Below, piece by piece: positions 1 to 5,845 of a DNA stretch of 7,197 nt; position 1 is the stretch's first letter; each line of letters opens with the position of its first letter. The notes beneath the pieces are model-generated. The model saw only the letters and a program-made list of their open reading frames with translations. It was not told the DNA's origin and did no database searches. The DNA lies in assembly GCA_014359855.1 (NCBI GenBank), contig JACIYQ010000374.1, positions 1 through 7,197 on the forward strand, written 5' to 3'. The position numbers and the translations under genes were made by a program. This DNA is from Parvibaculum sp. GTDB lineage: Bacteria > Pseudomonadota > Alphaproteobacteria > Parvibaculales > Parvibaculaceae.

Positions 1-170
1 GGCTTCGTCACGTTGAGAATCTGCGCGACCTCGTCCAGCGAGGCGCGGTGATAGCCCCGCTCCGCGAAGACCCGCGCCGCCGCCGCCAGGACAGCCTCTT
101 GCTTCAGGTTGCGTTCGCTCCTGCGGTCGGGTGCCTTTTTCCACGGTGACGAGATTGCCTGACCCGACAT
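1..170 (-). CDS. TetR-family transcriptional regulator, N-terminal part (truncated by window edge)
   Basis: Reading the minus strand from ATG at 170-168 gives 56 uninterrupted codons beginning MSGQAISSPWKKAPDRR and running off the left edge. Residues about 19-56 match the TetR DNA-binding domain: a basic N-terminus, helix 1 with AAARVFAERGYHRAS (residues 30-44), then the helix-turn-helix segment LDEVAQILNVTK (45-56), which in the family continues into P-x-L-Y. The ligand-binding domain lies outside the window, so the inducer is unknown. The start is supported by AAGGAG at 184-179, 8 bases upstream. The gene is divergent from the acyl-CoA synthetase operon. TetR regulators placed this way usually repress the neighbouring operon and themselves and are relieved by an acyl-CoA or related ligand; that role is inferred from position. 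The family call is secure. Confidence 0.9.
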   Translation of the reverse strand, partial: MSGQAISSPWKKAPDRRSERNLKQEAVLAAAARVFAERGYHRASLDEVAQILNVTK

Positions 171-220
171 CGAATCTTCTCCTTGTTCCCGAACTCGCGA
201 GCATAGAGAGGAGCTTTGAT

Positions 221-249
221 TTGACAAGATACCATCCAGAAACTATGTT
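221..249 (+). promoter_or_regulatory. Sigma-70-type promoter for the acyl-CoA synthetase operon
   Basis: A perfect -35 TTGACA at 221-226 is followed by a 17-base spacer and a good -10 TATGTT at 244-249. Transcription would start near 256, leaving a leader of about 39 bases before the TTG start at 295. The region is visibly richer in A and T than the flanking genes. No other comparably good promoter was seen between the divergent genes on this strand. Confidence 0.7.
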
Positions 250-254
250 ATCAA
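226..254 (-). promoter_or_regulatory. Divergent promoter for the TetR-family gene, fully overlapping the operon promoter
   Basis: On the minus strand TTGATA (254-249) and TATCTT (231-226) lie 17 bases apart, a reasonable -35/-10 pair. Transcription would start near 219, giving a leader of about 50 bases that contains AAGGAG at 184-179 before the ATG at 170. The two promoters occupy the same DNA face to face, so the two polymerases should compete. Confidence 0.55.
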
Positions 255-286
255 GGAGTAGAAAAGGCCGTCGGAAATCGGCCGGT

Positions 287-290
287 GGAG
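287..290 (+). promoter_or_regulatory. Ribosome binding site supporting a TTG start
   Basis: GGAG within GGTGGAG lies 4 bases before TTG at 295-297. A second in-frame TTG at 301 would be 10 bases away, so either is possible. No in-frame ATG or GTG with a comparable site was seen between the promoter and this point. The N-terminus SLYLTQAIHRAA looks typical of this ligase family, which favours 295. Confidence 0.55.
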
Positions 291-294
291 AGTT

Positions 295-1860
295 TTGTCC
301 TTGTATTTGACGCAAGCCATTCATCGCGCCGCCGCGACGACGCCAAGCGCCGTTGCAACGACATGTGCAGGCCGCAATCGCAGCTGGACCGAGGTGAAGG
401 AACGCGTTGCGCGTCTGGCCGGCGCCTTGAAGGCTCTTGGCGTCGGCACGGGTGATCGCGTCGCCATATTGGCAATAAATTCGGACCGCTACTTCGAGAC
501 ATATTTCGCCGTGCCCTGGGCGGGGGCGGTCATCGTGCCGATGAATGTCCGATGGTCGGTCGCGGAGCACGTCTATTCGGTCGAGGATTCGGGCGCGACG
601 ATCCTCATCGTCGACGATGTCCTTCTTCCGGCCGGTCTGGCCGTCCGGAAGGAATGCGAAGGCATCCGCCATGTGATCTATGCCGGTGACGGGCCTGTCC
701 CCGGGGGTCTTCTCGGATATGAGGCGCTCGTCTCGGAAGCTGCCCCCGCGCCCGACGCGGGACGCAATGGCAACGATCTCGCCGGCATCTTCTATACGGG
801 CGGCACGACCGGTTTTCCCAAAGGCGTGATGCTGTCGCATCAGAGCCTGTGGACGAGCTCGCTCAGCATCGGCGCCGGCATCGGCCTCACCTCCTCGGTG
901 CGCTACATGCACGCCGCGCCGATGTTTCATCTGGCTGACGGGGGAATGACCTATGCCGCCACGATCTATGGCGGATCGCATGTCTTCCTGCCGTCTTTCG
1001 ACGCGAGCGCCTTCATTGCCCTCGTCGAAACCGAACGCGTCACTCATGCCTTGCTCGTCCCCACCATGATCCGGCTTCTGCTCGATTGCCCCGATCTGGC
1101 GAGCCGTGACATTTCATCGTTCGAACGTCTCGTCTACGGCGCCTCGCCCATGGCGGAATCGCTGCTGCGCACGGCTATGGAACTCCTGCCCGGCATCGGT
1201 TTCGTTCAGGCCTATGGCCAGACGGAACTCTCGCCATTGGCGACGGTTCTTGGCTCCGAATGGCATGTCCTCGAAGGCCCCAAGGCCGGCAAGCTGCGTT
1301 CGGCCGGGCGGCCCGGACTATGTGTGGAGATCAGGATCGTCGATGCCGATGGCGGCGAAGTGCCGCGCGGTTCGGTCGGCGAGGTCTGCGTTCGCGGCCC
1401 GAACGTGATGCTCGGCTACTGGAACCAGCCCGAGCAGACGGCGGCAACGCTCGTCGACGGCTGGGTTCATACGGGCGACGGCGGATATCTGGACGAGGAC
1501 GGCTTCCTCTACATCGTCGACCGCGTCAAGGACATGATTGTTTCCGGCGGCGAGAATGTCTTCTCGGTGGAAGTGGAAAACGCGCTGATGCAGCATCCCG
1601 CCGTCAGCGAATGCGCCGTCATCGGCGTGCCCGACGAGAAATGGGGCGAGCGGGTGCATGCGGTCGTTGTGCCGAAAGAGGGACATGCCGTGACGGCCGG
1701 CGACATCGTCGCCCACTGCAAAGAACTCATCGCCGGATACAAATGTCCCCGCAGTGTCGGTGTGCGAAGCGAGCCCTTGCCCAAATCCGGTGCAGGAAAA
1801 ATTCTGAAAGTCGACCTCCGCAAACCCTATTGGGCGGACAAGGGTCGAAACGTCAACTAG
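295..1860 (+). CDS. Acyl-CoA synthetase (AMP-dependent acid-CoA ligase)
   Basis: This 521-residue enzyme of the ANL adenylating superfamily would activate a carboxylic acid to its acyl-CoA with ATP, via an acyl-AMP, in the cytoplasm. All core motifs are present: the phosphate loop YTGGTTGFPKG (167-177), YGQTE (307-311), HTGD (392-395), the hinge region YIVDRVKD (406-413) with SGGENV (417-422), and the C-terminal PKSGAGKILK (496-505) with the adenylation lysine at K502. Length is normal for fatty-acid or aryl-acid CoA ligases. The chosen start is TTG at 295; the stop is TAG at 1858. It is the first gene of a five-gene operon and follows the promoter at 221-249, so it probably commits the substrate to the downstream beta-oxidation enzymes. 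The family is certain. The acyl substrate cannot be deduced: fatty, branched, cyclic or steroid-derived acids all remain possible. Confidence 0.95.
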   Translation: MSLYLTQAIHRAAATTPSAVATTCAGRNRSWTEVKERVARLAGALKALGVGTGDRVAILAINSDRYFETYFAVPWAGAVIVPMNVRWSVAEHVYSVEDSGATILIVDDVLLPAGLAVRKECEGIRHVIYAGDGPVPGGLLGYEALVSEAAPAPDAGRNGNDLAGIFYTGGTTGFPKGVMLSHQSLWTSSLSIGAGIGLTSSVRYMHAAPMFHLADGGMTYAATIYGGSHVFLPSFDASAFIALVETERVTHALLVPTMIRLLLDCPDLASRDISSFERLVYGASPMAESLLRTAMELLPGIGFVQAYGQTELSPLATVLGSEWHVLEGPKAGKLRSAGRPGLCVEIRIVDADGGEVPRGSVGEVCVRGPNVMLGYWNQPEQTAATLVDGWVHTGDGGYLDEDGFLYIVDRVKDMIVSGGENVFSVEVENALMQHPAVSECAVIGVPDEKWGERVHAVVVPKEGHAVTAGDIVAHCKELIAGYKCPRSVGVRSEPLPKSGAGKILKVDLRKPYWADKGRNVN

Positions 1861-1875
1861 CGAAGGAACGGATCT

Positions 1876-3063
1876 ATGGATAATCGTGTCATCGTCGCGG
1901 GGGTTGGCATGCTCCCGTTTGTAAAGCCCGGAGCGAGTGCCAATTACGACGAGATGGGCGCCGAGGCGATCCGTCTCGCGCTGGTGGATGCGGGCCTCTC
2001 CTATGAAGCGATCGGGCAGGCCTATGCCGGCTGGGTCTATGGAGATTCGACCTCCGGTCAGGCCGCACTCTACAAGGTCGGCCTCACCGGCATTCCGGTC
2101 GTCAACGTCAACAACAATTGCTCGACGGGCTCGTCGGCGCTCTTCCTTGCGCGCCAGGCCGTCGCGAGCGGCGCCGTGGATTGCGCGCTTGCCTTCGGTT
2201 TCGAGCAGATGTCGCCGGGTGCGCTCGGCAACGTCTTCAACGATCGTCCGGGACCGCTCGATGAATTCCTGAAAATCGCCGATGAATCCTTCCAGGGCGC
2301 CGACACGGTGCCGATGGCGCTGCGTCTCTTTGGTGGCGCGGGATATGAATACCAGCAGAAATACGGCGCGAAGGACGAGACCTTCGCCAAGGTGCGCGAG
2401 AAGGCAAGCCTGCATGCCATTCATAACGAGCGCGCGATCTTCCGGACCCATGTGACGGTCGACGAAGTGCTGCAGTCGCCCAAGATGTTTCTCAATCTGA
2501 CGCGGCTGCAATGTTGTCCGCCAAGCTGTGGTGCAGCGGCGGCCGTCATCTGTTCGGAAGATTTCGCGCGCAAGCACAATGTCGATGCGCGGATCAGGAT
2601 CGCCGGTCAGGCAATGACGACGGACTACCCTTCGACCTTCACCGAGCGCAGCCTCATCAAGGCCGTCGGCGCGGACATGACGAAGGAGGCCGCGCGCAGC
2701 GTCTACGAGCAGGCGGGTATCGGGCCGGAAGCGGTCAATGTCGTGGAACTTCACGACTGCTTCACCACGAACGAAGTCATTACCTATGAAGGCCTCGGTC
2801 TTTGCCCGGAAGGCGGCGCCGAGAAGTTCATTTGGGACGGCGACAACACCTATGGCGGCAAGGTCGTGACCAACCCGTCGGGCGGCCTCCTGTCCAAGGG
2901 GCATCCGCTCGGCGCCACCGGGCTCGGCCAATGCGCGGAACTCACATGGCAGTTGCGCGGTGCGGCCGGCAAGCGGCAGGTCGAAGGCGCGCGCGTTGCC
3001 CTTCAGCACAATCTTGGTCTGGGCGGCGCCTGCGTCGTCACCATGTATGAGCGCGCGGAGTAG
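1876..3063 (+). CDS. Thiolase of the SCP-x / lipid-transfer-protein type (acetyl-CoA or propionyl-CoA releasing)
   Basis: The 395-residue protein would cleave a 3-oxoacyl-CoA with CoA, closing the beta-oxidation cycle. The nucleophilic Cys is C82 in NNNCSTGS (79-86). HDCF at 293-296 is the fingerprint of SCP2-type thiolases, where its Cys (C295) serves as acid/base in place of the Cys of the classical CxG motif. KGHPLGATG (341-349) carries the active-site His343. Near the C-terminus the usual CxG site reads GGACVV (383-388), consistent with that family. No sterol-carrier domain follows, so it corresponds only to the thiolase half of SCP-x. Retention of both Cys residues and both His residues argues for a true thiolase rather than an Ltp2-like retro-aldolase. 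The ATG at 1876 follows AAGGAA (1863-1868) by 7 bases, and the gene begins 15 bases after the ligase stop, so it is co-transcribed. Confidence 0.92.
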   Translation: MDNRVIVAGVGMLPFVKPGASANYDEMGAEAIRLALVDAGLSYEAIGQAYAGWVYGDSTSGQAALYKVGLTGIPVVNVNNNCSTGSSALFLARQAVASGAVDCALAFGFEQMSPGALGNVFNDRPGPLDEFLKIADESFQGADTVPMALRLFGGAGYEYQQKYGAKDETFAKVREKASLHAIHNERAIFRTHVTVDEVLQSPKMFLNLTRLQCCPPSCGAAAAVICSEDFARKHNVDARIRIAGQAMTTDYPSTFTERSLIKAVGADMTKEAARSVYEQAGIGPEAVNVVELHDCFTTNEVITYEGLGLCPEGGAEKFIWDGDNTYGGKVVTNPSGGLLSKGHPLGATGLGQCAELTWQLRGAAGKRQVEGARVALQHNLGLGGACVVTMYERAE

Positions 3064-3068
3064 GCGTC

Positions 3069-3512
3069 ATGATCGACAGGAATTTCATCGGCCATGAATT
3101 TCCTCCGGTCACCGTCGAGGCGGAGAAGGGGCGGCTGCGCTTCTTCGCCAAGGCGACGGGAAGCACCGATCCGATCTATTCGGATGAAGAGGCGGCTCGG
3201 AAGGCCGGGTACCGCGCCTTGCCGGCGCCACCCACCTTCCTCTTCTCCCTCGAGATGGATCGGGAAAATCCCTTCGATTTTCTCGAGCTTCTCGACATCG
3301 ATATCGGGAAAATTCTGCATGGCGAGCAGCTATTCACCTATCACGCGCCGATCTGCGCGGGCGATCGCATCACCCTCAAATCGAAAATCGCCGACATCTA
3401 CGACAAGAAGGGTGGCGCGCTCGAATTCCTGGTGATCGACACCGAAGCTCGGAATCAGGATGGCGCTCATGTTGCCGGCATGCGCCGTTCCATTGTTGTG
3501 CGGCATGGCTAG
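3069..3512 (+). CDS. MaoC-like protein with FAS1-type N-terminal hydratase fold; likely non-catalytic partner subunit
   Basis: The 147-residue hot-dog protein is of the MaoC_dehydrat_N type, the family of mycobacterial HadA/HadC and the N-terminal part of ChsH2. Diagnostic stretches are ATGSTDPIYSDEEAARKAG (29-47), LPAPPTF (51-57) and LHGEQLFTYHAPICAGD (83-99). The segment that would carry the hydratase Asp-x4-His reads D34-PIY, with no His at the expected place. The subunit is therefore probably inactive alone and completes the acyl-binding tunnel of the next gene's product, as in HadAB-type heteromers. Start ATG 3069 uses GGAG at 3057-3060, inside the end of the thiolase gene; only 5 bases separate the two. 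No DUF35 domain is attached, unlike steroid ChsH2. Family confidence is high; the pairing is inference from gene order and the missing residue. Confidence 0.88.
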   Translation: MIDRNFIGHEFPPVTVEAEKGRLRFFAKATGSTDPIYSDEEAARKAGYRALPAPPTFLFSLEMDRENPFDFLELLDIDIGKILHGEQLFTYHAPICAGDRITLKSKIADIYDKKGGALEFLVIDTEARNQDGAHVAGMRRSIVVRHG

Positions 3513-3515
3513 GGG
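3511..3515 (+). promoter_or_regulatory. Ribosome binding site deciding the start of the second MaoC gene
   Basis: AGGGG at 3511-3515 directly abuts an ATG at 3516, which leaves no spacing for initiation, but sits 6 bases before an in-frame ATG at 3522. The second ATG is therefore preferred. The site overlaps the TAG stop of the preceding gene, which suggests translational coupling. Confidence 0.5.
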
Positions 3516-3521
3516 ATGGAA

Positions 3522-3938
3522 ATGACGGATATTCGAACGGCCGAAAAAGGCGCGGTCATCGGTCGGCTGACGACGGCCCCCATCACCCGGCACACGCTTG
3601 CGCTCTATTGCGGGGCCTCTGGCGATCACAACCCGATCCATGTCGATATCGACTTCGCCAGGGCGGCCGGCATGCCCGACGTCTTCGCGCACGGCATGTT
3701 GTCGATGGCCTATCTCGGCCGCCTGCTCACCGATCTGGTGCCGCAGACGGCCTTGCGCAGCTTCTCGACGCGCTTCACCTCGATCACGCAGCTCGGCGCC
3801 GCAATTACCTGCACGGCAAAGCTGCTGGAGCGTTTCAAGGAGGGCGGGGAAGACCGCGCCCGCCTGGAACTGAGCGCCGTCGACCAGAACAACGACGTGA
3901 AACTGCTTGGCGAAGCCGTCGTCGCCTATTCAAATTGA
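3522..3938 (+). CDS. MaoC-family (R)-specific enoyl-CoA hydratase, catalytic subunit
   Basis: The 138-residue hot-dog protein (140 if ATG 3516 is used) would add water across a 2-enoyl-CoA to give a 3-hydroxyacyl-CoA. The hydratase-2 motif is intact: SGDHNPIH (33-40, counted from ATG 3522), with catalytic Asp35 and His40 in the PhaJ/HadB arrangement, followed by AGMPDVFAHGM (49-59), whose HGM is the usual end of the motif. The length is that of a single-domain MaoC protein. It starts 9 bases after the preceding MaoC-like gene, which lacks this His, and the two probably form one heteromeric hydratase. Its product would be oxidised by the SDR encoded next. If the hydratase is strictly R-specific, the SDR must accept the R-isomer. 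Family and catalytic residues are clear; the acyl substrate is unknown. Confidence 0.92.
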   Translation: MTDIRTAEKGAVIGRLTTAPITRHTLALYCGASGDHNPIHVDIDFARAAGMPDVFAHGMLSMAYLGRLLTDLVPQTALRSFSTRFTSITQLGAAITCTAKLLERFKEGGEDRARLELSAVDQNNDVKLLGEAVVAYSN

Positions 3939-3948
3939 GGACAGAATA

Positions 3949-4779
3949 ATGACGAAACTCGAAGGAAAAGTGGCGCTCGTTTCCGGCTCGGGCCGCGGCA
4001 TCGGCCGCGCGGTGGCGTTGAAGCTCGCAAGCGAAGGTGCGCGCGTCGTGATCAACGATATGGACAAGGAGCCCGCGCAGGAAACGATCGAGGAGATTCG
4101 CAGCCTGGGTGGCGAGGCGACTGCCTGCATCGGCAGCGTCACCGAAGCGGATTTCGGCGACCGCTTCGTCAAGACGGCGCTCGATACCTATAACGGTCTC
4201 GACATCATCGTGAACAACGCGGGCTATACCTGGGACAGCGTCATTCAGAAGATGAGCGACGAGCAGTTCCAGGCCATGCTCGACGTCCATCTCATGGCGC
4301 CGTTCCGCATCTTGCGGGCCGCCGCCGAGCCCATCCGCATTTTCGCGAAGAATGAAGCGCAGAAGGGCGAGGAAGTCTTCCGCAAGGTGGTGAACATCTC
4401 TTCTCTGGCGGGGCTCGGAGGCAACGCCGGCCAAGTGAGCTATTCCTCGGCAAAGGCGGCTCTGTCCGGAATGACAAAGACGCTCTCCAAGGAATGGGGG
4501 CGCTACAAGGTCAACGTCAACTGCGTTGCCTTCGGCCTCATCAAGACCCGCTTGACGCAGCCATTGACGGGCGAGGGCGCCAACATCGATGTCGAAGGCC
4601 GCAAGATTGCGGTCGGGGTGCAGCCTGCCTTCATCGATGCGATGGAAAAGCAGATGATCCCGCTTGGCCGTGGCGGTACGCCGGAAGAGGCGGCGAACGG
4701 CGTCTATCTCTTCTGCACGCCCGAGTCGAACTACATCAGCGGCCAGGTCATCGCGGTGAGCGGCGGCGCATCGCTCTAG
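3949..4779 (+). CDS. Short-chain dehydrogenase/reductase, likely 3-hydroxyacyl-CoA dehydrogenase (FabG-like)
   Basis: The 276-residue classical SDR has the cofactor loop SGSGRGIG (12-19), an acidic residue at the end of the second strand (D37, favouring NAD over NADP), NNAG (89-92), catalytic Ser152 in NISSLAG, and Tyr165 and Lys169 in YSSAK. The Asn of the usual Asn-Ser-Tyr-Lys tetrad is replaced by His114 in LDVHLMAP. The C-terminus SGQVIAVSGG is typical. From context it would oxidise the hydroxyacyl-CoA made by the MaoC pair to the 3-oxoacyl-CoA cleaved by the thiolase. The start is ATG 3949, preceded by GAGG (3937-3940) with 8-base spacing; the frame stays open upstream to 3907, but that would overlap the MaoC gene with no better site. 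It is 10 bases after the MaoC stop and is the last gene of the operon. A role as ketoreductase in the opposite direction cannot be excluded. Confidence 0.9.
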   Translation: MTKLEGKVALVSGSGRGIGRAVALKLASEGARVVINDMDKEPAQETIEEIRSLGGEATACIGSVTEADFGDRFVKTALDTYNGLDIIVNNAGYTWDSVIQKMSDEQFQAMLDVHLMAPFRILRAAAEPIRIFAKNEAQKGEEVFRKVVNISSLAGLGGNAGQVSYSSAKAALSGMTKTLSKEWGRYKVNVNCVAFGLIKTRLTQPLTGEGANIDVEGRKIAVGVQPAFIDAMEKQMIPLGRGGTPEEAANGVYLFCTPESNYISGQVIAVSGGASL

Positions 4780-4820
4780 TTCTGACAATACGTGCTAGCG
4801 ACGTGCTCTCGCTGTGGAAT

Positions 4821-4842
4821 GGGACCGCCGGACGGCGGTCCC
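4821..4842 (+). terminator. Strong GC hairpin, probable terminator of the five-gene operon
   Basis: GGGACCGCCG (4821-4830) pairs perfectly with CGGCGGTCCC (4833-4842) around a GA loop; in practice this is a 9-bp stem with a GGAC tetraloop. It lies 42 bases after the SDR stop. The U-tract is poor (only TT before CCG), so termination may be partial or Rho-assisted. The structure separates the beta-oxidation operon from the yghU unit. Confidence 0.6.
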
Positions 4843-4876
4843 TTCCGTCGCGCCTTGCGTCTTCTCCCCAAAGCTC

Positions 4877-4885
4877 TGCTATCCT
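4877..4885 (+). promoter_or_regulatory. Possible extended -10 promoter for the yghU-type gene
   Basis: TGCTATCCT (4877-4885) fits an extended -10 (TGn plus TATCCT). A weak TTGCGT lies at 4855-4860 with a long 19-base spacer. It falls after the hairpin and about 58 bases before the ATG at 4943. This is the best candidate in the gap but is not a strong promoter. Confidence 0.35.
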
Positions 4886-4942
4886 CCCGGCAAAGCATTT
4901 CGGCCGGCCTCGCGCCGGGCAGGAAAATCAGGGAGATGTCCG

Positions 4943-5809
4943 ATGACCGATACCGCCTACACGCCGCCGAAGGTCTGGACCTGGGAAAAGGACCGGAACG
5001 AAAACCGCTTCTCCAGCATCAACCGGCCCATCGCCGGTGCGACGCATGAGAAGGAGCTCCCTGTCGGCAAGCACCCCCTCCAGCTCTATTCGCTGGCGAC
5101 GCCGAACGGCGTCAAGGTCACGGTGATGCTGGAAGAGCTGCTGGAGGCGGGCCACAAGGGCGCCGAGTACGACGCCTGGCTCATCAATATCGGCGAGGGC
5201 AATCAGTTCGGCTCGGATTTCGTCGCCATCAATCCCAACTCGAAAATCCCCGCCCTCATGGATCGCAGCACCAATCCGCCGACCCGCATCTTCGAGAGCG
5301 GCGCCATCCTTCTCTACCTCTCGGAAAAATTCGGCGGCGCTTTCCAGCCCGCCGATCTGGCGAAGCGCGCCGAATGCTGGTCCTGGCTCATGTGGCAGAT
5401 GGGCTCGGCGCCTTATCTCGGCGGCGGCTTCGGTCATTTCTATGCCTACGCGCCCTTCAAGATCGAATATGCGATCGACCGCTTCGCGATGGAGGTGAAG
5501 CGCCAGCTCGATGTGCTCGACAGGCGCCTTGCCGAAAGCGAGTACATCGCCGGCCCCGACTACACCATCGCCGACATGGCGATCTGGCCGTGGTACGGCG
5601 CGCTCGCCAAGGGCCTGCTCTATGGCGCGGCCGAATTCCTCAGCGTCCATGAATACAAGCACGTCAACCGTTGGACCGGGCAGATTTCAGCCCGCCCCGC
5701 CGTTCAGCGCGGCCGCATGGTCAACCGCACCTGGGGCGAACCGGAAAGCCAGCTCCCCGAGCGGCATGACGCCTCGGACTTCGAGAAAGTCGCGAAGGCC
5801 GAAAGCTGA
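4943..5809 (+). CDS. yghU: YghU-type glutathione S-transferase / disulfide-bond oxidoreductase
   Basis: The 288-residue protein matches the length of E. coli YghU and its characteristic segments: KVWTWEKDRNENRFSSINRP (10-29), THEKELPVGKHPLQLYS (34-50), then the thioredoxin-fold glutathione site with LATPNG (51-56), NPNSKIPAL (97-105) and ESGAILLYL (118-126). The helical C-terminal domain follows, with GGGFGHFY (160-167), and the tail ends ERHDASDFE. YghU-family enzymes bind two glutathiones per monomer and reduce disulfides rather than using a classical catalytic Ser/Tyr; that is family knowledge. The start is ATG 4943, with AGGGAG at 4930-4935 and 7-base spacing; the frame is open further upstream, but through the terminator hairpin. 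It is likely co-transcribed with the flavin oxidoreductase 36 bases downstream. It may protect against electrophilic or thiol stress, a link that is inference. Confidence 0.93.
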   Translation: MTDTAYTPPKVWTWEKDRNENRFSSINRPIAGATHEKELPVGKHPLQLYSLATPNGVKVTVMLEELLEAGHKGAEYDAWLINIGEGNQFGSDFVAINPNSKIPALMDRSTNPPTRIFESGAILLYLSEKFGGAFQPADLAKRAECWSWLMWQMGSAPYLGGGFGHFYAYAPFKIEYAIDRFAMEVKRQLDVLDRRLAESEYIAGPDYTIADMAIWPWYGALAKGLLYGAAEFLSVHEYKHVNRWTGQISARPAVQRGRMVNRTWGEPESQLPERHDASDFEKVAKAES

Positions 5810-5845
5810 CCGCATCTTTTTTCCGCTTTCGTATCGAGGACAGAA

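Larger units (their letters stand above)
221..254. promoter_or_regulatory. Imperfect inverted repeat, candidate operator of the divergent TetR-type regulator
   Basis: TTGACAAGATAC (221-232) and the reverse complement of 243-254, TTGATAACATAG, match at 9 of 12 positions and are separated by 10 bases, giving dyad symmetry about position 237.5. The repeat covers the -35 and -10 elements of promoters on both strands, where a dimeric repressor would block both. That it is the operator of the adjacent TetR protein is inferred from position and symmetry. Confidence 0.6.

Noticed and set aside
1318..3009. A 563-codon open frame on the minus strand, antisense to the ligase and thiolase genes
   Set aside because: Its residues show no recognisable domain and are rich in Arg/Ala/Asp/His as expected from the complement of GC-rich codons. 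It lies opposite two clearly conserved genes and has no plausible promoter or ribosome binding site that I could see.
3907..3948. Upstream in-frame start for the SDR gene
   Set aside because: It would overlap the MaoC gene and add residues before the conserved K-L-E-G-K-V-A-L start. ATG 3949 has GAGG at ideal spacing.
295..4779. Steroid side-chain degradation operon as a specific call
   Set aside because: MaoC pairs and SCP-x thiolases also occur there, but there is no DUF35 domain, acyl-CoA dehydrogenase pair, P450 or ring-degradation gene in view, and the thiolase is not of aldolase type. The substrate is left open.
3835..4788. A 317-codon minus-strand open frame opposite the SDR gene
   Set aside because: It is a shadow of third-position GC bias in the SDR gene, with no family motif.
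4790..4807. ACGTGCT direct repeat (4790-4796 and 4801-4807) after the SDR gene
   Set aside because: Only seven bases with no symmetry and no adjoining promoter; easily a chance match.
4904..4918. Small hairpin CCGGC/GCCGG in the yghU leader, possible riboswitch element
   Set aside because: A 5-bp stem in GC-rich DNA with no conserved riboswitch features.
4814..4942. Upstream extension of the yghU frame
   Set aside because: It would translate through the terminator hairpin, and the resulting residues do not resemble YghU. ATG 4943 has AGGGAG at 7 bases and gives the family's 288-residue length.
5817..5822. Run of six T between yghU and the OYE gene, possible terminator
   Set aside because: No stable GC-rich hairpin directly precedes it, and the gap is only 36 bases, so co-transcription is more likely.
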